Source: Candidatus Peribacteraceae bacterium
GTDB lineage: Bacteria; Patescibacteriota; Gracilibacteria; Peribacterales; Peribacteraceae
Length of the DNA: 55,164 nt
Assembly: GCA_028703835.1 (NCBI GenBank)
Contig: JAQVMB010000009.1
Span: forward strand, 1 to 55,164
Reading direction: 5' to 3'
Shown here: in pieces, positions 50,030 to 55,164 of the stretch
How positions within the stretch are numbered: position 1 is the stretch's first letter
Layout: each line of letters begins with the position of its first letter
Notes under the pieces: model-generated
Database searches by the model: none
The model's input: only the letters and a program-made list of their open reading frames with translations
Told to the model about the DNA's origin: nothing
Translations under genes and position numbers: made by a program

Positions 50030-50035
50030 TATGCT
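50030..50035 (+). promoter_or_regulatory. Extended -10, leaderless ATG of the SahH gene
   Basis: CGCTATGCT with TATGCT at 50030-50035, then TTTCGC and ATG at 50042 (six nt). Confidence 0.6.
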
Positions 50036-50041
50036 TTTCGC

Positions 50042-51295
50042 ATGTCTTCGATCAAAAATCCCTCCCTTGCCGGCCAAGGAAAGCTGAATATCGAGATCGC
50101 CGAGAGGCGCATGGGGGCGTTACTCAAAGTGCGCGAGCGTTTCGCCAAAGAACAGCCGTTCAAAGGCCTGACGATCGGCATGGCGCTGCACGTCACCAAA
50201 GAGACGGCGGTGCTGGTGAAGACACTTGTTGCGGGAGGCGCACAGGTGGCCATCACGGGGTGCAACCCGCTCTCCACGCAGGATGACGTCGCCGCGGCGC
50301 TCGCGGAGGAGAAGGGCGTGAGCGTGTGGGCGTACAAGGGCGAGTCGAAGGAGGATTACTACAAGTATTTGAACGAAGTGATCGCGACGAAGCCACACAT
50401 CACCATCGATGACGGCTGCGATCTGGTCACCGAAATTCATACGAAGCATCCGGACCTCCTTGCGCGGATGATCGGCGGTTGCGAGGAGACCACCACGGGC
50501 ATCATCCGTCTGAAGGCGATGGAACGGGACGGGGCGCTGAAGACGCCGATGATCGCGGTGAATGACAACAAGACGAAGCACCTCATGGACAACTACTACG
50601 GCACGGGCCAGTCCACGTTCGACGGCATCCTGCGTTCCACGAACCTGCTCATCGCCGGAAAGACCGTCGTCATCCTTGGCTACGGCAGCTGCGGCAAGGG
50701 AGTGGCGATGCGCGCGCAGGGGCTCGGCGCGCAGGTGATCGTCACGGAAGTGGATGCCTTCGCGGCGCTGCAGGCCGCCATGGACGGGCACCGCGTGTTG
50801 AAGATGGAAGAAGCCGCTCCGCTCGGCGATATCTTCGTGACCGTCACGGGCGACATTCACGTCATCCGCTTTGAGCACATGGAAGCGATGAAGGACGGCG
50901 CCGTGCTGGCGAACTCCGGCCACTTCGACTGTGAGATCGACCTGGATGCGTTGGAGAAGAAGGCGAAGACCAAGCGGCGCGTGCGCCACTATCTCGATGA
51001 ATACGTCCTCCCATCCGGCAAAGCGCTGTTCGTCGCGGGTGAAGGGCGCCTCGTGAACCTGGCGTCCGCGGAAGGCCATCCGAGCGAAGTGATGAGTCTC
51101 TCGTTCTGCGGCCAGGCGTTGGCGTGCGAATACCTCGTGAAGAACAAGGGCACGATGCCCAAGGGCGTCATCACGCTTCCGGCGGAAGTGGATGATGTCA
51201 TCGCGCGGATGCAATTGGTGGCCATGGGACTTTCCATCGATGAGCTGACGGAGGAGCAGAAGAAGTATCTCGCCAGCTGGCAGGAGGGGACATGA
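50042..51295 (+). CDS. ahcY: S-adenosylhomocysteine hydrolase
   Basis: 417 aa. Splits SAH into adenosine and homocysteine, with bound NAD. AVLVKTLVAGGAQVAITGCN-PLSTQDDVAAAL, TIDDGCDLVTEIH, GCEETTTGIIRLKAME, PMIAVNDNKTKHLMDNYYGT-GQSTFDGI (substrate and active site), VVILGYGSCGKGVAMRAQGL (NAD fold), and SGHFDCEIDLDAL are conserved. The C-terminus is short, ending KKYLASWQEGT without the long KPDHYRY tail, as in archaeal and some bacterial forms. Its position among many methyltransferases fits removal of their SAH product. Confidence 0.96.
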   Translation: MSSIKNPSLAGQGKLNIEIAERRMGALLKVRERFAKEQPFKGLTIGMALHVTKETAVLVKTLVAGGAQVAITGCNPLSTQDDVAAALAEEKGVSVWAYKGESKEDYYKYLNEVIATKPHITIDDGCDLVTEIHTKHPDLLARMIGGCEETTTGIIRLKAMERDGALKTPMIAVNDNKTKHLMDNYYGTGQSTFDGILRSTNLLIAGKTVVILGYGSCGKGVAMRAQGLGAQVIVTEVDAFAALQAAMDGHRVLKMEEAAPLGDIFVTVTGDIHVIRFEHMEAMKDGAVLANSGHFDCEIDLDALEKKAKTKRRVRHYLDEYVLPSGKALFVAGEGRLVNLASAEGHPSEVMSLSFCGQALACEYLVKNKGTMPKGVITLPAEVDDVIARMQLVAMGLSIDELTEEQKKYLASWQEGT

Positions 51296-51301
51296 TGTGA
51301 T

Positions 51302-51382
51302 GTGTCATGGTGAGCCCGTCGAACCATGACACGGAGCGTACCGTTGTCCTTTGATCCTTCGACAGGCTCAGCTCAGGATGAC
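51302..51382. repeat. Two REP-like palindromes downstream of ahcY
   Basis: GTGTCATGG (51302-51310) pairs with CCATGACAC (51324-51332) around a TGAGCCCGTCGAA-type loop. At about 51354-51382 lies TCCTTCGACAGGCTCAGC...AGGATGACA. Both recall a widely dispersed family of bacterial palindromes containing CTTCGAC-AGGCTCAGG. They could terminate ahcY transcription. Confidence 0.65.
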
Positions 51383-52293
51383 ACTCTTTGGTGGCTTGGG
51401 GCAGCCACCATTTCTGGTCGCGGTTTTTTCGAGGTAAGAATCCGTTTCTTTTCGCGTCTTAGTGGCACATGCACAGGAATCCTTCCCAGCAGTGTTCCCT
51501 CTCCATCGTCGTCGTCATTCGTGATCGACGGGAGGGATGCTGATACACGGACGTTCCGCTTCATCCCTCCCTCCCCCGGGAAGGGAATTTTGCGCGATCT
51601 TTCACATCATATCGGCAGAGAAACCTGCTTTCTTTTATCTCTCCGATCTCAGGACAGCGGTTCCGCGGTCCGTCGGAGTGCGGGAGCAGGACACTTTTTG
51701 GGAGGAATGGAATGCAATCCCATTCGTACGCGGCGGCGGGACAGCAGTTGCCTCGCAAGGGCAACCAGACCGCCTTCCATCAGCAGTGGAGTTCGGTGGA
51801 CAAGGCCAGAATCCGGCGCGATGCGCAGCAGTATTCATCCCGGCATTTGTGTCTGGACTGGCGCAGGACGGGCAGATGCTATTGAGTGGAGGAGGAGTTC
51901 TTCCCATTGTCCGGCCTCCGTGCGCAGGCACGGGGGTCGGACATTCCTTTTGAGGTCAGGTTTTTCTTCCGAAGTTCCGTCATTTTTTTGGCGTGTTTCT
52001 GCATCGGCTTTCCCGCAAGACCATACGGCAGGTGCATCACATTCCGGCTTGGGGAAGCCATGTATCGTTGCGACGGTACATTGCGTTTGACCTTTGGCAA
52101 GGAACCTTTACAATTCTCGAAACTGTGATGTATTGACATATTGCAGTTGTTCATTGAAATCACCTTTCGTGCATTTTTGTGCACGAACATGATGATGAGA
52201 AACCCGCTTCTTTGCCTTTGCAAAAGATTGAAGAGCGATTGGGATTGCTCGTGCGGTGGTGATAAGCGGTTAACCTCCTGGAGGTGGTAGATC
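51383..52293. other. Intergenic region of about 900 bp without a supportable gene
   Basis: Several open frames exist but none has a recognisable family, a good start signal or a codon pattern like its neighbours. The 254-, 138- and 80-residue plus-strand frames and two minus-strand frames overlap. No tRNA, RNase P, tmRNA or SRP RNA core was recognised. From about 52130 the DNA becomes AT-richer. A hairpin TTCGTGCA-TTTTTG-TGCACGAA (52166-52187) and an isolated TTGACA near 52133 are visible. The region may be gene remnant or an unrecognised RNA. Confidence 0.5.
52275..52293 (+). promoter_or_regulatory. Strong Shine-Dalgarno with a self-complementary sequence
   Basis: CCTGGAGGTGGTAGATC precedes the ATG at 52294. 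CCTCC just upstream can pair with GGAGG, so the site could be partly hidden. This differs from the leaderless starts elsewhere. Confidence 0.5.
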
Positions 52294-52542
52294 ATGATTG
52301 TGATTGCGATCAAGGGAAAGCCATTCCCCCGGGGCAAAAGATCTTCCTGTTTGGGCTGTCCTCTCTACGATGAAGACGGCCCGCAGGGATTGTGCTCCGG
52401 CGATGTTGAAGACTTGCTTGATCGGGGATGCCCGCAAGTGGGTCAGGCCCACCAGACGCGGGAATACCGTTCGAGCCCCGATCTGGATGAGTATGACCCT
52501 TTGGCGGAGGAGGCGCCCCAGGAGTCCCTCGTCGCGGTCTAG
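52294..52542 (+). CDS. Small Cys-containing protein (unknown)
   Basis: 82 aa: MIVIAIKGKPFPRGKRSSCL-GCPLYDEDGPQGLC gives Cys at about 19, 22, 34 and 46 (RGCPQVG), which could form a zinc or disulfide site, then an acidic tail rich in Asp and Glu. No family recognised. Strong Shine-Dalgarno upstream and a perfect hairpin downstream (52583-52612) support a real gene. Function unknown. Confidence 0.6.
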   Translation: MIVIAIKGKPFPRGKRSSCLGCPLYDEDGPQGLCSGDVEDLLDRGCPQVGQAHQTREYRSSPDLDEYDPLAEEAPQESLVAV

Positions 52543-52582
52543 CCCAAACTGGACCGCAGCTCGCACGTTTGTGCGGCACTTT

Positions 52583-52612
52583 CCGGAGGTGAGGATCCAT
52601 CCTCACCTCCGG
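52583..52612 (+). terminator. Perfect 14-bp hairpin terminator
   Basis: CCGGAGGTGAGGAT (52583-52596), a two-base centre, ATCCTCACCTCCGG (52599-52612), then TTATAATT. Only a weak T-run follows, so efficiency is uncertain. Confidence 0.7.
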
Positions 52613-52779
52613 TTATAATTCAATCGAAGCCGGTTTCTCGTCATGATCTTTTACATCATTATTTGGTGCTCTTATTGCTCTGTGTCTCCTTTGGAATGGA
52701 ATTGGAGGCAACGTCGCAAATGCGACGGCCATCCCGGCAGGGCATTGGAAGTACTTCTGTGTTCTTGGAGGGAAGCATT

Positions 52780-52896
52780 ATGTGCACACGAGGACGAAGG
52801 GCTCGAGGCGAGGAGAACGGCAAAATCAAAAGCCGGGAGAAGAAGTGGAATTTGTCCAAGCGGAAGCGTCTGGGCAACCGGACGCGTCGGCACTGA
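52780..52896 (+). CDS. Tiny basic protein with strong Shine-Dalgarno (unknown)
   Basis: 38 aa starting ATG 52780 (MCTRGRRARGEENGKIKSRE, then a lysine/arginine-rich end). GGAGGG lies 6 nt upstream of the ATG and a large hairpin terminator follows at 52947. The high Arg/Lys content suggests RNA or DNA binding, but no family is recognised. The same frame is open from a TTG at 52663 with a hydrophobic start (VLLLLCVSFG), so a 77-residue secreted form is an alternative. Confidence 0.5.
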   Translation: MCTRGRRARGEENGKIKSREKKWNLSKRKRLGNRTRRH

Positions 52897-52946
52897 TTGA
52901 CGCCGAATCGTCTTGAGCCGCAGTCCGAGTGCTCTCCTCAGTTTCG

Positions 52947-52986
52947 CCCCAGTCCTGCTCTCTTCGGAGAGCGGGGCTGGGGTCTT
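52947..52986 (+). terminator. Long UUCG-loop terminator
   Basis: CCCCAGTCCTGCTCTC (52947-52962), tetraloop TTCG, GAGAGCGGGGCTGGGG (52967-52982), then TCTTCT. The stem is 16 bp with two G-T pairs. Confidence 0.8.
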
Positions 52987-53055
52987 CTACACATGGAGCA
53001 ATAAGAGTATCGCCTGTTAAACGCTTTCTTTCGTATTTATCAAAGGGTTTATTGG

Positions 53056-53061
53056 TATGAT
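53056..53061 (+). promoter_or_regulatory. -10 element, leaderless start of the PolX gene
   Basis: TATGAT at 53056-53061, then seven nt and ATG at 53069. An ATG at 53057 overlaps the hexamer, so 53069 is preferred. Confidence 0.55.
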
Positions 53062-53068
53062 GTTTCTC

Positions 53069-54058
53069 ATGGCAACGCAGCCACAGAGGGAGAAGCGGAT
53101 GGCAATTGGCAACAACAAGAACATCGCCATGCTCCTGCGTCAGATCGGAGCGTTGTTGGACGAGCAGAGCGTGCAGTTCAAGCCCGCCGCGTACCGCAAA
53201 GCGGCGCAGACGGTGGAGGAGCTGCTGCACGATGTGTCCACGTTCAAAACGGAAAAGGAACTGATGGAATTGCCCGGCATCGGTCCTGCCATCGCGGGGA
53301 AGATTTTCGAGTATTTGCAGACGGGGAGGATCAAGACGCTCGATGAGCTGCTCGCGGCGCAGGGCGGCATTTCGCCGGATCTGTTGATGGTGGAGGATTT
53401 GGGTTTTAAGCGCGCGCGGCAGCTGCAGGTCGCGCTCGGCATTCAGACCGTCGCCGATCTCATCAGGGCGGCAGAGGAGGGGAAGTTGCGGCATCTTCCG
53501 CGCTTCTCCGAGTTGATGGAGAAGAAGATTTTGGAAAATGCGAAGCACGTCACGGAGCGGTCGCGGCGGTTTTCCCGGAAGGATGTGGAAGAGGACGTAG
53601 AGACGCTCCTCTCGACGGTGCGGAAGGTTCCCGGCGTCGAGAAGGCTGAAGTGGCAGGGTCGTTCCGGCGTCAGAAGGACACGGTGGGCGACATCGACAT
53701 CCTCGCCGTCGTGAAAGACCGTGAGAAAGTCTCCGATGCCATCGCGCACCTGCCCATCGTCCGGCACGTCGTCGCGCACGGTGAGAAAAAATTGTCATTC
53801 GATCTCACATCGGGACTTCGCGTGGACATTCGGTTCGTCGACGAGGACCAGTGGGGCGCGGCGCTCCTCTACTTCACGGGCGACAAGGAGCACAACATCG
53901 CGCTGCGCAAACGGGCCATCGCGAAGGGGTGGAAGCTGAATGAGTACGGACTCTTCGAAGGGGAGAAGGCGATCGCGAGCAGGAAGGAAGAAAACATCTA
54001 TGCGGTGCTGGGGTTGTCGTTCATGGAGCCCACAAGACGAACGGGGGAGTTGCGTTGA
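53069..54058 (+). CDS. DNA polymerase X family protein without PHP domain
   Basis: 329 aa. Pol-beta-like gap-filling polymerase for repair. N-terminal 8-kDa-like domain with NIAMLLRQIGALLDEQSVQF, helix-hairpin-helix ELPGIGPAIAGKIFEYLQTG (about 67-86) and a second HhH-like LMVEDLGFKRARQLQVALG. The nucleotidyltransferase has AGSFRRQKDTVGDIDIL with Gly197-Ser198 and the metal Asp208 and Asp210, and the third Asp253 in RVDIRFVDED, then the thumb with FTGDKEHNIALRKRAIAKGW. It stops where most bacterial PolX proteins continue into a PHP phosphoesterase, so it lacks that 3'-5' exonuclease. Start chosen by the leaderless rule. Confidence 0.93.
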   Translation: MATQPQREKRMAIGNNKNIAMLLRQIGALLDEQSVQFKPAAYRKAAQTVEELLHDVSTFKTEKELMELPGIGPAIAGKIFEYLQTGRIKTLDELLAAQGGISPDLLMVEDLGFKRARQLQVALGIQTVADLIRAAEEGKLRHLPRFSELMEKKILENAKHVTERSRRFSRKDVEEDVETLLSTVRKVPGVEKAEVAGSFRRQKDTVGDIDILAVVKDREKVSDAIAHLPIVRHVVAHGEKKLSFDLTSGLRVDIRFVDEDQWGAALLYFTGDKEHNIALRKRAIAKGWKLNEYGLFEGEKAIASRKEENIYAVLGLSFMEPTRRTGELR

Positions 54059-54066
54059 AGGAAGGA

Positions 54067-54119
54067 GTGCTACAATCCTCGTCTTCTTTGCCCCCTTCAC
54101 GCAAGAAAGGAGGTGATAC
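54067..54119 (+). promoter_or_regulatory. Extended -10 and complete Shine-Dalgarno before a 54-aa protein
   Basis: GTGCTACAAT with TACAAT at 54071-54076 starts a leader of about 36 nt that contains AAAGGAGGTGAT (54106-54117), a full 12-base complement of the 16S rRNA 3' end. The GTG follows two nt later, closer than usual for the GGAGG core plus TGAT. Confidence 0.6.
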
Positions 54120-54284
54120 GTGGCCAAGAAGAAGCCTTTCAGGCCGTCGCAGAGGCTCAGGCGCTGGTTAGAAAATGTGCGCCAGGCTCGCAGTGCGGCG
54201 GCCAAAAAGGGGTGGGAGACGCGCCGTGCGCGTCTGCAATCCCATTCGCGCAAGCGTTGCCCGCAATGCGGGCACACCCTCTAA
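54120..54284 (+). CDS. 54-aa basic protein with C-terminal CPQCGH zinc-type motif (GTG start)
   Basis: GTG start; MAKKKPFRPSQRLRRWLENV begins a strongly basic sequence (many Arg/Lys) and it ends SRKRCPQCGHTL, with Cys47 and Cys50 in a CxxC-GH arrangement. It is preceded by a complete Shine-Dalgarno and followed by a perfect terminator, so it is very likely a real gene that was missed by length cut-offs. Size and charge suggest a ribosome- or nucleic-acid-associated protein; no family is recognised. Confidence 0.75.
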   Translation: MAKKKPFRPSQRLRRWLENVRQARSAAAKKGWETRRARLQSHSRKRCPQCGHTL

Positions 54285-54315
54285 GGGATCGCCGACCCCG
54301 AACCTGTCGGCTCTA

Positions 54316-54347
54316 CCGGACGGCCTCGCGCCGTCCGGTTTTCCTTT
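54316..54347 (+). terminator. Rho-independent terminator
   Basis: CCGGACGGC (54316-54324), loop CTCGC, GCCGTCCGG (54330-54338), then TTTTCCTTT. The -10 of the tRNA gene begins two bases after the T-rich tail. Confidence 0.85.
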
Positions 54348-54348
54348 G

Positions 54349-54354
54349 TACAAT
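54349..54354 (+). promoter_or_regulatory. -10 element of tRNA-Ser
   Basis: TACAAT, then GCCTTC and the first base of the tRNA at 54361: six nt, the same spacing seen before leaderless start codons. Confidence 0.65.
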
Positions 54355-54360
54355 GCCTTC

Positions 54361-54451
54361 GGTGGGATGGCCGAGTGGTCGAAGGCGCGCGACTCGAAAT
54401 CGCGTAAGCCCCAAAAGGGCTTCGAGGGTTCGAATCCCTCTCCCACCGCCA
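54361..54451 (+). tRNA. tRNA-Ser (anticodon CGA)
   Basis: Acceptor GGTGGGA / TCCCACC with G discriminator and encoded CCA. D-arm GCCGAGTGGTCGAAGGC, anticodon stem CGCGA-CTCGAAA-TCGCG (anticodon CGA), a long variable arm AAGCCCCAAAAGGGCTT as expected for class II serine tRNA, and the T-arm GAGGG-TTCGAAT-CCCTC. Length is 91 nt including CCA. Confidence 0.96.
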
Positions 54452-54512
54452 CTGGAAATATGCGCAACAGCCTTGGGAGAAATAATATCTGCGGAAGAGG
54501 GATGAGAAGTTT

Positions 54513-54553
54513 ACCCTGAGCGAACTCGAGCAAAGCGAGAGCGAGTCGAATGG
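54513..54553. repeat. REP-like palindrome beside the tRNA
   Basis: CCCTGAGCGAACTCGAGCAA ... AGCGAGTCGAATGGG resembles dispersed CCCTGAGCGxAGTCGAAGGG palindromes. It ends where the tRNA-end duplicate begins. Confidence 0.55.
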
Positions 54554-54575
54554 GAATCCCTCTCCCACCGCCACT
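54554..54575 (+). repeat. 22-bp direct repeat of the tRNA-Ser 3' end
   Basis: Identical to 54432-54453, covering the T-loop end, acceptor 3' strand, G-CCA and CT. Copies are 122 bp apart. A tRNA 3'-end direct repeat is the classic footprint of site-specific integration (attL/attR), but only 100 bp remain between. Confidence 0.75.
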
Positions 54576-54826
54576 CGGTATGGATGGCAAACGGCATTTC
54601 CCGTATTTTCCTTTGCACCCGTGTATCCGGCTCGTTTCCTTTCAGATGCCGCAAAACGAGGGAATCTCGGTTTTCTACCCATTGACGAATTTTCAAAAAA
54701 GAGGGGTATTCGACGCTTTTCTGTGATTTTGGATGCAAAATTTTGGCTTTGGTATCAGTAAAAACAAGATACTGCTGTCATCACCCAAATTTTCAGTCCA
54801 TTCGCCATTTGTTGAGCAAATTACAC
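54576..54826. other. AT-richer intergenic stretch, no gene seen
   Basis: Lower GC than most of the window, with open frames that overlap each other and have no start signal. Nothing recognised. Confidence 0.5.
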
Positions 54827-54854
54827 TTGCAGAAGCCACTTTCGACCCTACAAT
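54827..54854 (+). promoter_or_regulatory. Promoter of the histone-fold gene
   Basis: TTGCAG (54827-54832), 16-nt spacer, TACAAT (54849-54854). Transcription would begin about 54861, leaving a 25-nt C/T-rich leader without Shine-Dalgarno. Confidence 0.6.
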
Positions 54855-54885
54855 CCCTTTGTTCTTACTTCTTAACCCCCTTTCT

Positions 54886-55056
54886 ATGAGCTACGTCGTT
54901 GCGTCCGCCATCAAGGACCTCCTCAAGAAGCAGGGCATGATGACCGCCGGTGATTTCCCGGAGGCCGCATCCGCCTTCCTCGAGAGCGCACTGAAGGCTG
55001 CCGGAAAGCGCGCCAAGGATAACGGCCGCGTCACGGTCCGCCCGTACGATCTTTGA
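54886..55056 (+). CDS. Bacterial single-histone-fold protein
   Basis: 56 aa. Predicted order is helix 1 (VVASAIKDLLKKQG, about 4-17), loop with MTAGDFPE, long helix 2 (AASAFLESALKAAGKRAKDN, about 27-46) and a loop plus short helix 3 GRVTVRPYDL (47-56). This matches the histone fold: Arg48-x-Thr50 is the paired-loop R-x-T, and Arg48 and Asp55 are seven apart as in the histone R-D clamp (established for archaeal histones). Small, single-fold proteins of this type are known as bacterial histones (for example in Bdellovibrio). Likely dimeric DNA-binding nucleoid protein. Own promoter and terminator, so a monocistronic, probably well expressed gene. Confidence 0.8.
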   Translation: MSYVVASAIKDLLKKQGMMTAGDFPEAASAFLESALKAAGKRAKDNGRVTVRPYDL

Positions 55057-55081
55057 GATCGTTTCGTTCGAATTCAAAATC

Positions 55082-55107
55082 GGTGTCCCGTAAGGGGCAC
55101 CTTTTTT
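55082..55107 (+). terminator. Rho-independent terminator of the histone-fold gene
   Basis: GGTGTCCC (55082-55089), GTAA loop, GGGGCACC (55094-55101), then TTTTTT. Confidence 0.88.
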
Positions 55108-55110
55108 GAA

Positions 55111-55164
55111 ATTCCCCCACCCCGGCCGCTGCGCAGCCACCCCTCCCCCACCAGGGGAGGGGTC
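55111..55164. repeat. C-rich palindromic repeat at the window edge
   Basis: CCCCACCCCGGCC, then CCCCTCCCC and GGGGAGGGG as a hairpin. It resembles the C-rich repeat inserted in the first glycosyltransferase gene. It runs off the window. Confidence 0.55.

Noticed and set aside
51635-51931. Minus-strand frame with CPSC and CPCE cysteine pairs
   Set aside because: Cysteine spacing is tempting but there is no promoter or ribosome site, and the frame overlaps other open frames of similar quality.
51326-52090. 254-residue open frame downstream of ahcY
   Set aside because: It starts inside REP-like palindromes, has no start signal, an arginine/serine/proline-rich composition and no recognisable motif.
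54168-54590. Minus-strand frame across the tRNA-Ser gene
   Set aside because: It runs through the tRNA, a terminator and the 54-aa gene in antisense, so it is not a protein gene.

Overview
The window is about 55 kb of high-GC (roughly 60% by eye) bacterial chromosome, read with the standard code (TGA is used as a stop many times). About 45 of 52 protein genes belong to a cell-surface polysaccharide / sialic-acid-like sugar locus. The taxon cannot be fixed from sequence alone. A family X DNA polymerase without a PHP domain, a single-histone-fold protein, widespread leaderless promoters and simple-sequence inverted repeats between genes suggest an uncultured lineage, perhaps a candidate-phylum bacterium. 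That placement is inference with low confidence.

Layout. (1) 1-15.4 kb: dTDP-glucose genes rmlA and rmlB, seven GT4-like glycosyltransferases, a shikimate-kinase-like protein, an exostosin-like transferase, a GtrA-like protein, a polysaccharide deacetylase and a capsule-type protein. (2) 15.4-25.8 kb: a nonulosonic (sialic/legionaminic-like) acid block with two NeuC-type UDP-HexNAc 2-epimerases, two NeuB-type synthases, one CMP-sugar cytidylyltransferase, and a HisF/HisH/N-acetyl-sugar amidotransferase trio expected to install an acetamidino group. (3) 25.9-39.8 kb: methyltransferases, a formyltransferase, a second deacetylase, an MsbA-like ABC exporter, a large membrane protein, a hexapeptide acyltransferase, and a fused aminotransferase-GT2 protein. 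(4) 39.8-48.7 kb: UDP-sugar dehydrogenases and epimerases, an FAD oxidoreductase, a GT2 and a GT-C-like membrane protein. (5) 48.9-55.2 kb: housekeeping DNA with a PfkB kinase, S-adenosylhomocysteinase, small proteins, PolX, tRNA-Ser(CGA) and a histone-fold protein.

Expression logic. Many genes have an extended -10 element (GCTAYNNT-like) ending only 6-8 nt before an ATG or GTG and no Shine-Dalgarno, which indicates leaderless mRNAs. The tRNA gene has the same 6-nt spacing. By contrast three tiny ORFs near 52-54 kb carry strong Shine-Dalgarno sites. Genes within operons overlap as ATGA.

Repeats. Intergenic regions hold inverted repeats whose arms are degenerate tandem 7-mers or 9-mers of different sequence at each site. 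One type occurs three times as a 164-bp bidirectional promoter cassette with identical -10 to -10 length and a compensated hairpin. This is the most unusual structure in the window.
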